A stretch of DNA of 64,000 bases from Paraliobacillus sp. PM-2 (GCF_001368815.1 NZ_CTEI01000001.1:930001-994000), one strand, 5' to 3'; positions 42,688-51,936 are shown, numbered from the stretch's first letter. Numbers and translations are program-made. The notes: a model not told the origin generated them from the sequence alone.

Positions 42688-43662
42688 TTACCAATCGATC
42701 TCAGCAGAATACAAAGAATGAACCTCACCATCTTTATCTTGCAATAATAAGGCACCGTCCTGGCCTATTCCTCTAATTATTCCTTCGCTTCTCGTATTTC
42801 CGCTTTGATAAGTAACGTGTTGATTCATTTTATATCCACGCTTTTCCCAACGCTTTTTAATCTCTGAAAAACCTGTTTCATTATACTGTTCATACTGTAT
42901 TTCGAATGCGTGTAAAATGGATTGTATTAAATCCCGCTTAGAAAAAGATTGTGCAGCCGCTTCTCGTAAGGATGTCGCTTTTTGCCTAATCGCTGTATCA
43001 AATTGTTGTGTGGTCTGATTTACATTGATACCAATTCCAATAACAAGGTAATGAATCTGATCTTGTTCCGCTTGCATCTCGGTTAAGATACCAGCTATTT
43101 TTTTGTCATTTATAAATAGATCATTGGGCCATTTTATTTTTATGGAAAGGCCGGTTTTTTCCGTTAGAACATCAGCTAAAACGGTTCCCATTAAAAGTGT
43201 AAACTGGGCTGCCTGAGATGGTAATACAGTAGGTCGCAAAACAATACTCATCCATATACCATCATTGTGATCAGAATACCATGTTCGATTCATACGTCCT
43301 CTACCAGCTTCTTGCCTATCCGCTAACACTACCGTACCATGTTCACAACCACTTTGGGCTAATTGATTGGCCTTTGTTTGTGTTGAATCAATTTTTTCAT
43401 GAAAATAAATCGATTTACCTAACCAGTTTGTCTCTAGACCCCAGCGTAATGTGTTTTCACTCAATTTGTCTGGCGTAGAAAGAATGCGATATCCCTTATT
43501 TGGGATTGCCTCAATTAGATAACCATCTTGCTTTAATACCTTCATCTGTTTCCAAACCGCTGTTCTTGATATGTTTAATTGATCAGAAATAGCTTGGCCT
43601 GATAAATAGGAATTACAATGATCTGATAATAATGCAATTATTCTATCTCGGGTGGATGCCAT
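42688..43662 (-). CDS. birA: Biotin-protein ligase and biotin repressor
   Basis: The 324-residue protein has an N-terminal winged helix-turn-helix (SGQAISDQLNISRTAVWKQMKVLKQDGY) and a ligase domain with DRQEAGRGRMNRTWYS (ATP/biotin loop), KIKWPNDLFINDKKIAGIL and IGIGINVNQ, plus a C-terminal SH3-like domain. It attaches biotin to carboxylases and should repress biotin genes. The ATG at 43662 follows AAAGGAG by 11 nt; a GTG four codons upstream is too close. It overlaps the 3' end of cca by 25 bases. Confidence 0.95.
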   Translation of the reverse strand: MASTRDRIIALLSDHCNSYLSGQAISDQLNISRTAVWKQMKVLKQDGYLIEAIPNKGYRILSTPDKLSENTLRWGLETNWLGKSIYFHEKIDSTQTKANQLAQSGCEHGTVVLADRQEAGRGRMNRTWYSDHNDGIWMSIVLRPTVLPSQAAQFTLLMGTVLADVLTEKTGLSIKIKWPNDLFINDKKIAGILTEMQAEQDQIHYLVIGIGINVNQTTQQFDTAIRQKATSLREAAAQSFSKRDLIQSILHAFEIQYEQYNETGFSEIKKRWEKRGYKMNQHVTYQSGNTRSEGIIRGIGQDGALLLQDKDGEVHSLYSAEIDW

Positions 43663-44840
43663 TTCATAACCCACTCCTTTATTTCCGTATAATTGTTTGC
43701 TAACTCATTGGCCACAATAGCGTATTCTATTTCATTTAGATATGTTTGTAGCCAAGGTCCCTTGGATCGGTTCGGATAGATATGAATTAAATCATTCCCA
43801 GAAAAATCAATCATTTGTCGATTTTTAATTGGCAGACTTGTCTCTACTTGGTTTAACTGATGGATGCTTATTTGTTCAGCTAACAAAACCTTTACCAATC
43901 GTATAAATGAATCATAGCGTTCGCTAGGTAGCTGGTACACTAACCAATTTGTCAGTCCAGCTTTTTTATATACATCCATAGCTTCAACCAGTTGGCTTGT
44001 TGCATGATAGGTTTGATTCGATTGTTTCCACTTTTTTATCATATCTTTTATACTAATAGCCGGATGAGTTAGCTTTATGTATGTAAAAACCTCATATAAC
44101 CGGTTAAAAGGTGCTGATATGTTTCCTAAAATGGCTGAAACATCGGCTATTTCATTAAATACAGGAAGGTATCCCCATAAGTTCACTTCCGAGCATAATC
44201 CAATAGCCTCCATATAATAACCGCCCGCAAATAGTTTCTCTAATTCTTTTGCTAATCTTTCTACTGCAAGCGAATCAATCCAATCGATAGATGATTTTAC
44301 GGCCATTAATGTGTCCGCTTCTATCGTGAAACCAAGTTGACTGACAAAACGAAAAGCTCGCATCATTCGCAAGGGGTCTTCCATAAATCGATCGGTTGGA
44401 TTACCAACTGTTCGTATTTTTTTGTTGTGAATGTCTGTTTGCCCGTCAAATGGATCACGAATATCCCCATGTCTATCCATTGCTAATGCATTCATTGTAA
44501 AATCTCTTCTACTTAAATCCATATCTATATCAGTAATAAATGTCACTTGATCAGGATGGCGTTTATCTGAATAGCTTCCCTCTGAACGAAACGTAGTTAC
44601 TTCAAAAGATTGACGGTCTTGCCTTACGATTACTGTCCCATGTTCGATTCCAACGGGAATAACTTTGGGAAAGAGTTCTTGAATAACCGCTGGTGACGCA
44701 GATGTAGCTATATCAACATCCGTTATTGATATAGCTAATATACAGTTCCGTACAGATCCACCAACAAAAAAAGCTTGGTACCCAGCCGATTCAATTTTTT
44801 CTAAGATTGGGAGTGCTTGTTTAAATTTAGAATCCCACAT
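43638..44840 (-). CDS. cca: CCA-adding tRNA nucleotidyltransferase
   Basis: The 400-residue class II enzyme has the nucleotidyltransferase signature FFVGGSVRNCIL and the metal carboxylates TDVDIATSA, RRDFTMNALAMD, DPFDGQTDI, and the nucleotide-selecting EDPLRMMRAFRF. It builds or repairs the CCA end of tRNAs. The start MWDSKFKQ follows GGAGGAAGGGA; the longer frame reaching 44903 runs into bshA without support. It overlaps birA by 25 bases and follows bshA by 10. Confidence 0.95.
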   Translation of the reverse strand: MWDSKFKQALPILEKIESAGYQAFFVGGSVRNCILAISITDVDIATSASPAVIQELFPKVIPVGIEHGTVIVRQDRQSFEVTTFRSEGSYSDKRHPDQVTFITDIDMDLSRRDFTMNALAMDRHGDIRDPFDGQTDIHNKKIRTVGNPTDRFMEDPLRMMRAFRFVSQLGFTIEADTLMAVKSSIDWIDSLAVERLAKELEKLFAGGYYMEAIGLCSEVNLWGYLPVFNEIADVSAILGNISAPFNRLYEVFTYIKLTHPAISIKDMIKKWKQSNQTYHATSQLVEAMDVYKKAGLTNWLVYQLPSERYDSFIRLVKVLLAEQISIHQLNQVETSLPIKNRQMIDFSGNDLIHIYPNRSKGPWLQTYLNEIEYAIVANELANNYTEIKEWVMKWHPPEIE

Positions 44841-44850
44841 TCCCTTCCTC

Positions 44851-45969
44851 CTACAATAGTTCTTGATAAATAGATTCATACTGCTTAACAATGTGTTCTG
44901 CACTAAAATGCTGATTTACATGTTGTAATGCACCATTAGAAAAGCTCTTCCATTTTTCTTCATCGCTTAAGAGTGAAATTGCTTTATCAACAAGGCTTTT
45001 TATATCGCCAATTTCCATGATATAACCATTTTTTCCTTCTTCAATCACTTCTGGTATGCCACCAACATTTGTGCCGATACAAGGAACACCACATGCCATC
45101 GCTTCAATCATTACAAGTCCAAAGCTCTCTTTTTCAGATAATAGCAATTTAAGATCAGAAATAGATAATAATTCGGCAATATTATTTTGCTTACCCAAGA
45201 AAAGTACATTATTCTCTAATCCTAATTTATGTACTAATTGATACATTTCCGAATATTCAGGACCATCTCCAATTAACAATAGTTTAGATGGCAGGTGTTG
45301 ATTTATCCTTTGAAAAGCATAAATCACGTCTTGGATTCGTTTCACCTTCCTAAAGTTAGAAATATGAATGATTACTTTTTCATTTGATTGAATATTGTAT
45401 TGTTTGCGCAAATCATTATTTGGATGACGATAATATTCCTCTGTATCGATAAAATTATAGACAACATTTATTGGCTTTTCAACTGCCAACATATCTTTTG
45501 TTTGTTTCACAAGACTATGAGATACCGCTGTTACTGCATCTGATTTTTCTATCCCATATTTTATCATTTTTTTTAAACTATTATCGATACCTAGCACTGT
45601 AATATCGGTACCATGTAATGTAGTCACAATCTTCACTTCTCTATTTGCCATTTCCTTCGCCAGAATTGCACAGATTGCATGCGGTATTGCATAATGCACA
45701 TGTAAAATATCCAACTCCTCGGTATCAATTACTTCTGCCATCTTATTAGCCAAGGCTAAGTCATATGGTGGATATTGGAATACAGGGTAATGATTCACTT
45801 CCACTTCATGAAAATATATATTAGAGTATAGATTATTTAACCGAAAAGGAACACTTGATGTGATAAAATGAATTTCATGTCCTTGTTTAGCTAGGAATTT
45901 GCCTAGTTCTGTAGCTACAATACCTGAACCCCCAACAGAGGGATAGCAAGTAATACCTATTTTTTTCAT
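44851..45969 (-). CDS. bshA: N-acetyl-alpha-D-glucosaminyl L-malate synthase (bacillithiol)
   Basis: The 372-residue GT4 glycosyltransferase has KIGITCYPSVGGSGIVATELGKFL, VHYAIPHAICA, LHGTDITVLG and the acceptor/donor region SEKESFGLVMIEAMACGVPCIGTNVGGIPEV. It makes GlcNAc-malate, the first step of bacillithiol, the main low-molecular-weight thiol of these bacteria. Start chosen after AAGGATGAG. In B. subtilis bshB1, the deacetylase of the next step, lies between mgsA and bshA; here only 7 bases separate them. Confidence 0.95.
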   Translation of the reverse strand: MKKIGITCYPSVGGSGIVATELGKFLAKQGHEIHFITSSVPFRLNNLYSNIYFHEVEVNHYPVFQYPPYDLALANKMAEVIDTEELDILHVHYAIPHAICAILAKEMANREVKIVTTLHGTDITVLGIDNSLKKMIKYGIEKSDAVTAVSHSLVKQTKDMLAVEKPINVVYNFIDTEEYYRHPNNDLRKQYNIQSNEKVIIHISNFRKVKRIQDVIYAFQRINQHLPSKLLLIGDGPEYSEMYQLVHKLGLENNVLFLGKQNNIAELLSISDLKLLLSEKESFGLVMIEAMACGVPCIGTNVGGIPEVIEEGKNGYIMEIGDIKSLVDKAISLLSDEEKWKSFSNGALQHVNQHFSAEHIVKQYESIYQELL

Positions 45970-45976
45970 ATAATAC

Positions 45977-46390
45977 TCATCCTTCAATATCATTACGATT
46001 AATTAGATTTCTCCATTCAAAAAAACCAGCTTCTAATGCCCTAATTAAAATTTCTGCACCTGCTAAATTTGTTACTAGCGGTATTTGATGCACATCACAC
46101 AAACGCATTAAAGCACTAATGTCTGGTTCATGTGGTTGAGCAGTTAACGGATCCCTAAAAAAGATAACTAAATCCATCTCATTATCAGCAATTTTTGCAC
46201 CAATTTGCTGGTCACCACCTAATGGTCCAGATTGAAAACGAAAAACATCTAATCCTGTAGACTCACTAATTTTTTTTCCAGTTGTACCGGTTGCAAATAG
46301 TTGGTGTTTCGTCAAAATATGTTTATACGATAAAGCGAATTTAATAATCGCTTCTTTTTTCTTATCATGAGCAACAAGCGCGATATTCAT
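45977..46390 (-). CDS. mgsA: Methylglyoxal synthase
   Basis: The 137-residue enzyme shows [41 protein letters not shown] with the catalytic aspartate (Asp60), and [15 protein letters not shown] with the catalytic histidine. It turns dihydroxyacetone phosphate into methylglyoxal, a bypass that frees phosphate. It lies between dapB and bshA as in B. subtilis; bacillithiol takes part in methylglyoxal detoxification, a possible reason for the pairing (inference). Confidence 0.96.
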   Translation of the reverse strand: MNIALVAHDKKKEAIIKFALSYKHILTKHQLFATGTTGKKISESTGLDVFRFQSGPLGGDQQIGAKIADNEMDLVIFFRDPLTAQPHEPDISALMRLCDVHQIPLVTNLAGAEILIRALEAGFFEWRNLINRNDIEG

Positions 46391-46452
46391 AACAATTGCT
46401 CTCCTTCACTAATAAATTTTGTTAGCATTGTATTTTTACGATGGCTTATATA

Positions 46453-47253
46453 TTATTCTAGAAGATTTTCAAGGCCATATACTAATAAATCTAATTTCAT
46501 TACGTGGTCAATGGAAAACTTAATCCCTGACATAAAGGACTGCCGATGGAATGAATCATGCTTGATTGTAAGGTTCTCCCCTGGACCACCAAATATCACC
46601 TCTTGATGGGCGACCAAACCTGGCAAGCGGAGGCTATGTATATGCATTCCATCAACATCTGCTCCTCTTGCTCCTTTTATTGTTTCTTTTTCATCTGGAT
46701 GACCTTGCACTTTACTTGTTCTTTCTTGTTGAATCAATTCTGCGGTTTTTACTGCTGTACCTGATGGCGCATCTAGCTTTTGATCATGGTGTTTTTCAAT
46801 AATTTCAACGTCTGGAAAATATTTTGCTGCCCATTTGGAAAATTCCATCATCAATACTGCGCCAATTGCAAAGTTCGGCGCTATTACTGCCCCAACCTTT
46901 TTCTCATCAGCTAGATCTGTCAGTTCATTAAGTTGTTCTTTGGTAAACCCTGTTGTACCTACTACTGGACGAATACCATATTCAATCGCTGTCTTCGTAT
47001 GGTTAAAACCAACCTCTGGCGTAGTTAAATCAATTAAGACATCTGCTTGAACCGCTTGAAAGCACGTATCAATATCTGTGTATATGGTTGCATCAAAGTT
47101 AGGCAGTCCCGCAATTTGGTTCACTTTTAACCCGTCGTTCTCCATGTCCAAGCACGCAACTAATGTAAGGTCATCATGCTTTTCAATCATTCTCAACGCT
47201 TCACTACCCATTCGTCCTCTTGGTCCCGCTACAATTACTTTTATGTCTTTCAT
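46453..47253 (-). CDS. dapB: 4-hydroxy-tetrahydrodipicolinate reductase
   Basis: The 266-residue enzyme contains the NAD(P)H loop [36 protein letters not shown], and the substrate motif [22 protein letters not shown]. It acts in lysine, diaminopimelate and dipicolinate synthesis, needed for wall and spores. It follows the MazG-like gene by 12 bases and precedes mgsA by 62. Confidence 0.97.
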   Translation of the reverse strand: MKDIKVIVAGPRGRMGSEALRMIEKHDDLTLVACLDMENDGLKVNQIAGLPNFDATIYTDIDTCFQAVQADVLIDLTTPEVGFNHTKTAIEYGIRPVVGTTGFTKEQLNELTDLADEKKVGAVIAPNFAIGAVLMMEFSKWAAKYFPDVEIIEKHHDQKLDAPSGTAVKTAELIQQERTSKVQGHPDEKETIKGARGADVDGMHIHSLRLPGLVAHQEVIFGGPGENLTIKHDSFHRQSFMSGIKFSIDHVMKLDLLVYGLENLLE

Positions 47254-47265
47254 TCCTTCACACTC

Positions 47266-47610
47266 CTACTCTTTTTTTGTCCATCTATTTTTATCTCTTG
47301 TTTCAATCTTATCCATAGATTTATTAAATGCTTCAGCTAAATCTATGTCTAACGAATTTGCAAAAGAAAGCATAACAAAGAATAAATCCCCAAGCTCTGC
47401 TTCAATTGAATTCTCGTCTTCACTTGATTTCTTTGGCTTTTCTCCGTATGTATGATTGACTTCTCTAGCTAGTTCCCCAATTTCTTCTGTAAATCGAGCA
47501 AGCATACTAAGTGGACTAAAGTACCCTTCTTTAAACTGGGAGATATAATTATCTACTCTTTGTTGCATTGCAACCACATCATTGTTAATATTTTTATTTT
47601 CAGCACACAT
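47266..47610 (-). CDS. ypjD: MazG-like nucleotide pyrophosphohydrolase
   Basis: The 114-residue protein has the MazG helical core: MLARFTEEIGELAREVNHTYGE (EExxE) and EAELGDLFFVMLSFANSLDID (ExxD), binding magnesium. It matches YpjD, which should hydrolyse (d)NTPs or related nucleotides. Start MCAENKN after AAAAGGAGTAAGTAAC; an upstream extension is not needed. First gene of the ypjD-dapB-mgsA-bshA-cca-birA-pan direction. Confidence 0.9.
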   Translation of the reverse strand: MCAENKNINNDVVAMQQRVDNYISQFKEGYFSPLSMLARFTEEIGELAREVNHTYGEKPKKSSEDENSIEAELGDLFFVMLSFANSLDIDLAEAFNKSMDKIETRDKNRWTKKE

Positions 47611-47736
47611 GTTACTTACTCCTTTTATCATACCGTAGTGGATCATTTGCTACTTTAATGTTAGCGAAAACTACTGCTTTTGACAAATTTTTTAACCAAT
47701 TTATTTTATAAAACTTTTTTTGAATCTTTAATTATA

Positions 47737-47765
47737 TTGTTTCTAAACAAATGATTGTCTATAAT
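47737..47765 (+). promoter_or_regulatory. Promoter of ypjC
   Basis: TTGTTT, 17 bases, TATAAT, 34 bases before the ypjC ATG. Ribosome binding site TTGGAGGGTAG follows. Confidence 0.75.
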
Positions 47766-47799
47766 AGTATGGATGTTTGTTAATTGGAGGGTAGTATAA

Positions 47800-48675
47800 A
47801 TGAATTTATTCGGTTTAAAAATCAAGAACATTATTTTCATTTTATTTGGAGCAGCAATTTTTTCTTTCGGTATTGTTCACTTTAATATGCAGAACAATTT
47901 AGGTGAAGGTGGTTTTACTGGAATCACGCTGTTATTTTATTTTTTATGGGAATGGGACCCAGCAATATTAAATATCATACTTAATATTCCAACGTTTATT
48001 TTAGGTTGGAAATATCTAGGTAGGAATACATTTCTTTATACGATTATTGGAACATTTGCTGTTTCAATATTTTTATATCTGTTTCAGATAAATCCGTATC
48101 AGCTCCATTTAGAATCTGATATGACATTAGTTGCTTTATACGCTGGAGTGACTATTGGAGTTGGACTTGGTATTATTTTTCGTTATGGTGGCACAACTGG
48201 TGGAGTTGATATCATCGCACGCATTGTTTTTAAATATGTTGGCTGGAGTATGGGTAAAACGATGTTTTTATTTGATGCAGTTGTTATAGTGACTTCTATT
48301 TTAGCTTATTTGGAATTAAAGGAAGGAATGTACACATTAGTAGCAGTATACTTGGCTGCTCGAGTCATTGATTTTATTCAAGAAGGCGCATATTCCGCTA
48401 GAGGAACAACCATTATATCAAATGATAGTCATGCCATATCAGATAAGATAATACAAGAAATGGATCGTGGTGTGACAGTTTTACAAGGTAAAGGGCATTT
48501 TTCTGGAGAAAATAAGGAAGTCCTTTATTGTGTGGTTGGTCGGAATGAAATTGTTCGATTAAAAGCAATTGTTCACCAAATTGATCCACATGCATTTGTA
48601 GCTGTAACCGCAGTGCATGATGTTCTCGGTGAAGGCTTTACATTAGATGAGAACAAAAATCCGTATCCTGATTAA
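47800..48675 (+). CDS. ypjC: YitT family membrane protein YpjC
   Basis: The 291-residue protein has about five or six membrane spans (IIFILFGAAIFSFGI, AILNIILNIPTFILGWKYLG, TIIGTFAVSIFLYLF, GVTIGVGLGIIFRYGGTTGG and more), then a C-terminal DUF2179 domain (RGTTIISNDSHAISDKII, GVTVLQGKGHFSGENKEVLYCVV, DPHAFVAVTAVHDVLGEGF). The conserved GEGGFTGITLL and RYGGTTGGVDII segments mark the YitT family, possibly transporters; the substrate is unknown. It diverges from ypjD, as in B. subtilis. Repeat copy C begins 8 bases after its stop. Confidence 0.92.
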   Translation: MNLFGLKIKNIIFILFGAAIFSFGIVHFNMQNNLGEGGFTGITLLFYFLWEWDPAILNIILNIPTFILGWKYLGRNTFLYTIIGTFAVSIFLYLFQINPYQLHLESDMTLVALYAGVTIGVGLGIIFRYGGTTGGVDIIARIVFKYVGWSMGKTMFLFDAVVIVTSILAYLELKEGMYTLVAVYLAARVIDFIQEGAYSARGTTIISNDSHAISDKIIQEMDRGVTVLQGKGHFSGENKEVLYCVVGRNEIVRLKAIVHQIDPHAFVAVTAVHDVLGEGFTLDENKNPYPD

Positions 48676-48683
48676 GTAGAAAA

Positions 48684-49091
48684 GGGACTGCAACAAAACG
48701 AACACCGCTGTGGAAATAAGCTCCCTTTCCGCAGGCACGGCTTCGGGCCCACAAGACGTGGGTCAGTTAGACGTTGTCACAGGACGTGACGGTTTTAGTC
48801 TAACATCTACGCTTTAAAGAGTGGATCTTCAGCTCGTGCTGTTCCTGCAGGACAAGGAACGCTTCGGCAGCGATGCATCGCACGAAGAAAATTGCTTTTT
48901 ATTTTCGAGGAGTGTCGCATATTTCCACAGCTAATCATTAATTCCACTTAAATTAACAGGTTCTACGTCAAATGACGTTAGTGAGTTTTTTTACTCACCA
49001 CCGTCATTTATTGTACAACCAAAAACCAAACCTTAATTCGCGTTCTCGAATTAAGGTTTGGTTTTTGATAATCACTATTTAGTTTTGTCCC
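48684..49091. repeat. Palindromic mobile-like repeat, copy C
   Basis: The element is bounded by GGGACTGCAACAAAAC (48684) and the inverted GTTTTGTCCC (49082-49091). It holds CCGCAGGCACGGCTTCGGG, a segment of nested hairpins (GCCCACAAGACGTGGGTC), GTGGATCTTCAGCTCGTGC, GAGGAGTGTCGCATATTTCC, CTAATCATTAATTCCAC and the hairpin CCAAACCTTAATTCG/CGAATTAAGGTTTGG (49026-49061). These are the blocks of copy B in inverted order. A 62-bp ISL3-like mini-element is inserted in it (48959-49020). It accounts for the gap 48676-49107. Confidence 0.8.
48959..49020. mobile_element. 62-bp ISL3-end-only MITE
   Basis: GGTTCTACGTCAAATGACG then TTAGTGAGT, a TTTTTT spacer, then ACTCACCACCGTCATTTATT then GTACAACC. The two arms are the two end sequences of the decayed ISL3 element at 14577-15146 joined almost back to back. 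Copy B lacks this insert at the same place (hairpin followed directly by TTAATTTATGTGG), so the insertion is visible by comparison. Confidence 0.65.
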
Positions 49092-49107
49092 AAGCTCTTT
49101 ATATTTA

Positions 49108-49788
49108 TTAATCATCACTTGCAACAAACATTAAGACAAATCGGATTAATTCGGCTACAGCTACCATTGCTGCTGCTACATAGGTTAATGCTGCTGCATT
49201 TAGAACTTTCTTTGTATCCCGTTCTTCGTTATTTCGAATCACGCCAGATGATACTAATTGTGCCATCGCGCGGTTAGATGCATCAAATTCTACAGGTAAG
49301 GTAACTAATTGGAATAATACAGCAAATCCCATAAATACGATACCTGCCATAATTAGACCACTAGCACCAAGTATAAAACCAGCTATAATTAAGAAAATGG
49401 ACATCTTATCCCCTAAGCTAGCAATTGGAAATAAACTATGTCGAAAGCGTAAGAACGCATACGCTTGTTCATCTTGAATAGCGTGTCCTACTTCGTGTGC
49501 TGCAATAGCTGATGCTGCCATTGAATGACCATGGTAATTATCACGAGAGAGTCGAACTACTTTTTTACGAGGATCATAGTGATCAGAAAGCATCCCTCTC
49601 GTTTCTTCTATCTTCACGTGATATAGCCCATTATCATCTAAAATTTGTCTAGCAACTTGTGCACCAGTCATAAATGATGATGTTGCTTTTTTTGCATATT
49701 TTTTGTACGTATTTTTCACTTTAGATTGCGCCCATAATGGAACGATCATTAATAACGCAATATAAATTAGGTAAGAACCTAATCCCAT
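49108..49788 (-). CDS. yugP: YugP-type membrane zinc metallopeptidase
   Basis: The 226-residue protein has an N-terminal membrane segment (SYLIYIALLMIVPLWAQ), the zinc-protease motif AIAAHEVGHAIQ (HExxH) and several membrane segments in the C-terminal half (MSIFLIIAGFILGASGLIMAG by parts, TYVAAAMVAVAELIRFVLMF). This is the Zn_peptidase_2/YugP family, whose substrates are unknown. The ATG at 49788 follows GGAGG by 7 nt. It is inserted between ypjB and ypjC compared with B. subtilis. Confidence 0.9.
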   Translation of the reverse strand: MGLGSYLIYIALLMIVPLWAQSKVKNTYKKYAKKATSSFMTGAQVARQILDDNGLYHVKIEETRGMLSDHYDPRKKVVRLSRDNYHGHSMAASAIAAHEVGHAIQDEQAYAFLRFRHSLFPIASLGDKMSIFLIIAGFILGASGLIMAGIVFMGFAVLFQLVTLPVEFDASNRAMAQLVSSGVIRNNEERDTKKVLNAAALTYVAAAMVAVAELIRFVLMFVASDD

Positions 49789-49860
49789 CTCCATACCTCC
49801 ATAAGTAACTTACTTTCTGTGCTTAAGGTCAATTTTAGTCAAAAACAAGCGCTTAGTCAA

Positions 49861-50616
49861 CTAATAAGGTTGTTTTTGTTTTCGCTTTTTTTCCCCTTTA
49901 TATTTTTTCCATGCAACATAAGACAATGTAATAATTATTATTCCTCCGACCATCAAAATAATCCAATAAAAAGAAAGCGGATCACCTTGTGCTGTCGTTG
50001 TATGAATATCAATTAATTGAGAATATTTAAAGACACTTTCTGTATCCTCTTTTATATTTAATGTTTCTTTGCCCAGGTTCGAAAATAAAAGGTCTAGCTG
50101 CTGAAATTCATCCTTATCTAAAGCAACCTGAAGCGCAGGTTTCAGCATTTCCCAATGCGTTAGGATATTATTTATTTTTTGTTGTGAGAAATCACCTGAT
50201 GCCAAAACGGATTCCAGACTTTTGTCTAATGCTTGTTTACTTTTTACCAATAATGGATGATTGGGCTTCTCGATTGCATCTATAGCAATAACAAGTGATC
50301 TGGCATTATTTAGTTTGTAATTATGTGCAATATCACTTCGATTAATTATTTCTAAATTGTGACGAATTAATTCCTTTAAGACAGTTTGTTTCTCTCCATT
50401 TGCCGACTGCATTAACGCTTCTATTTCTGAAGTATGATTTTCTAGCCACTGTTCTGCTCTGTCATATCTTTTTTCAGACACGTATCGTTCATATGAATAA
50501 GAAACAGAAGAACTCTCCATAGCATTTGTTACAGCAACAAATCCAAGTCCAATCAGAGTTGTGGCAATGACGATAAAAATTAAACGATAAAATTGACTAT
50601 TTAAATACCTATTCAT
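49861..50616 (-). CDS. ypjB: Sporulation protein YpjB
   Basis: The 251-residue protein has an N-terminal signal/anchor (LIFIVIATTLIGLGFVAVTNA), a long helical extracytoplasmic domain (YDRAEQWLENHTSEIEALMQ to WEMLKPALQVALDKDEFQQ), one C-terminal membrane span (FYWIILMVGGIIIITLSYVAW) and a basic tail (KKYKGEKKRKQKQ). That fits YpjB, a protein made under sporulation control in B. subtilis; its exact role is unknown. GAGAAGGGGATCTCT precedes the ATG. It lies downstream of ypjA. Confidence 0.85.
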   Translation of the reverse strand: MNRYLNSQFYRLIFIVIATTLIGLGFVAVTNAMESSSVSYSYERYVSEKRYDRAEQWLENHTSEIEALMQSANGEKQTVLKELIRHNLEIINRSDIAHNYKLNNARSLVIAIDAIEKPNHPLLVKSKQALDKSLESVLASGDFSQQKINNILTHWEMLKPALQVALDKDEFQQLDLLFSNLGKETLNIKEDTESVFKYSQLIDIHTTTAQGDPLSFYWIILMVGGIIIITLSYVAWKKYKGEKKRKQKQPY

Positions 50617-50685
50617 AGAGATCCCCTTCTCTCATCAGTTCTTTAATAAATGTATGAGAAAAAGGACAAGCATATAACTAGTAAT

Positions 50686-51276
50686 TCAATAAGTAATGAA
50701 AGTATTTTTACGTACACTTAAAAAATAGGTGAGACTTATCGCACAAACACTTAGCCAAAAGGTAAAATAACCAATTTCGTTCATATAAATATTTAAAGAT
50801 CCGTAATGCGGCATCATCTCAAACACGTAATCAATCACGTCATTATGTAACGTCCAAATAGCGGCAACAAGCAAGTGTTTCATCTTAATTTTATAAAAAG
50901 GGGCATATAATAATCCTTGAATCGCCATCGCACCGTGTGAGACAATTAACATATAACCTGCCCATGAAAGGGTTCCATTAAAAATCAATAGTAAGAAATT
51001 CATCACAACAGCCCATATACCATATTTAACTAATGTTACCATGGCGAGTGCTTCAATATAGGGCACGTGACGTTTAAAAATAAAAAAAGCTAAAAAAATA
51101 GTAAAAAAGAGACTAGCAGTCGGACTATCAGGAACAAATAATAAGAACTTAGTTGGTGTTCCTGCTAATTGATCCCCATACCAAATATAACCATATATTG
51201 TCCCTAGTAAATTAACAAAAAACAAGATTAGCAAAAAGGTTTTATCTAGTAAAAGTTGTCTTAGATTAAGTATCAT
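50686..51276 (-). CDS. ypjA: YpjA (DUF1405) membrane protein
   Basis: The 196-residue protein has about six membrane spans (FLLILFFVNLLGTIYGYIWYG, TASLFFTIFLAFFIF, GIWAVVMNFLLLIF, YFTFWLSVCAISLTYFL) with the DUF1405 block YGDQLAGTPTKFLLFVPDSPTASLFF. Function unknown. The ATG at 51276 follows GGAGAG; an upstream GTG is less likely. In B. subtilis qcrABC lies immediately upstream; here the next gene upstream is ypiB. Confidence 0.9.
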   Translation of the reverse strand: MILNLRQLLLDKTFLLILFFVNLLGTIYGYIWYGDQLAGTPTKFLLFVPDSPTASLFFTIFLAFFIFKRHVPYIEALAMVTLVKYGIWAVVMNFLLLIFNGTLSWAGYMLIVSHGAMAIQGLLYAPFYKIKMKHLLVAAIWTLHNDVIDYVFEMMPHYGSLNIYMNEIGYFTFWLSVCAISLTYFLSVRKNTFITY

Positions 51277-51297
51277 TGTATTCTCTCCACTCACAAT

Positions 51298-51335
51298 AAG
51301 AAATCCCTGATAACAGTGTCACAGGGATCTTCTTT
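51298..51335 (-). terminator. Terminator of ypiB
   Basis: AGATCCCTGT and the inverted ACAGGGAT-type arm (minus strand GATCCCTG ... CAGGGATT) enclose GACACTGTTAT; a T-rich tail TTCTTATT follows. Confidence 0.6.
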
Positions 51336-51381
51336 CATCTTTATTTAAGATTAGCATTTGTTTTAAAAATTAACAAGTGTC

Positions 51382-51936
51382 TTAATTATCAGACGGATAG
51401 GTTAGTCTTTGCAATTGATCAACGTATTGATGAAATAGCGTTTCATCTTTCCAATCCAATGCCTGGTTAATTTTCGCTTGCAAATACTTTTTTTGCGCTT
51501 GATATAAGGTATATTCTAGCACTTCTCTTGCTATTTCTTTTTCGCGTTTTGTAATAAAAAAATCATCGGGTAAATATGGATTATCTTCTAATACAGCCAC
51601 ATAATTAGCAGTTTGATGTGCATTTTCAAAGCTTAATTGAATATAAATTGGATCGCTTCGATTTAAGCGTATATCGTGAAATGATTTTTCCGCATCCGTT
51701 GTAACGATATGATTTTTATAGAAACGAAATGGAACGTCATTCGAGCAATGAGTTGATATGACGATACCTCTTGGACAATATCTGGCCTCACGAATAAAAT
51801 GAACTTGAGAAAGTAGTGCATCATGATTGGTTAAATAATTTAAAATCCAAACACTTTCTCTCTTTTTTAATTGGTAATGTTGTAAAAACCATTTTATAAA
51901 CGTTTTTTTATCTTGCACTGAAACAGACGTATTCAA
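51382..51936 (-). CDS. ypiB: UPF0302 protein YpiB
   Basis: The 184-residue protein has FIKWFLQHYQLKKRESVWILNYL, RYCPRGIVISTHC, VPFRFYKNHIVTTDAEKSFHDIRLN and IYIQLSFENAHQTANY, the conserved pattern of YpiB/UPF0302, whose function is unknown. TTG at 51936 is the start, 7 nt after AGGAGGG; the upstream codons are not conserved. It follows ypiA, as in B. subtilis, but its next partners ypiF-qcrABC are absent. Confidence 0.88.
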   Translation of the reverse strand: MNTSVSVQDKKTFIKWFLQHYQLKKRESVWILNYLTNHDALLSQVHFIREARYCPRGIVISTHCSNDVPFRFYKNHIVTTDAEKSFHDIRLNRSDPIYIQLSFENAHQTANYVAVLEDNPYLPDDFFITKREKEIAREVLEYTLYQAQKKYLQAKINQALDWKDETLFHQYVDQLQRLTYPSDN

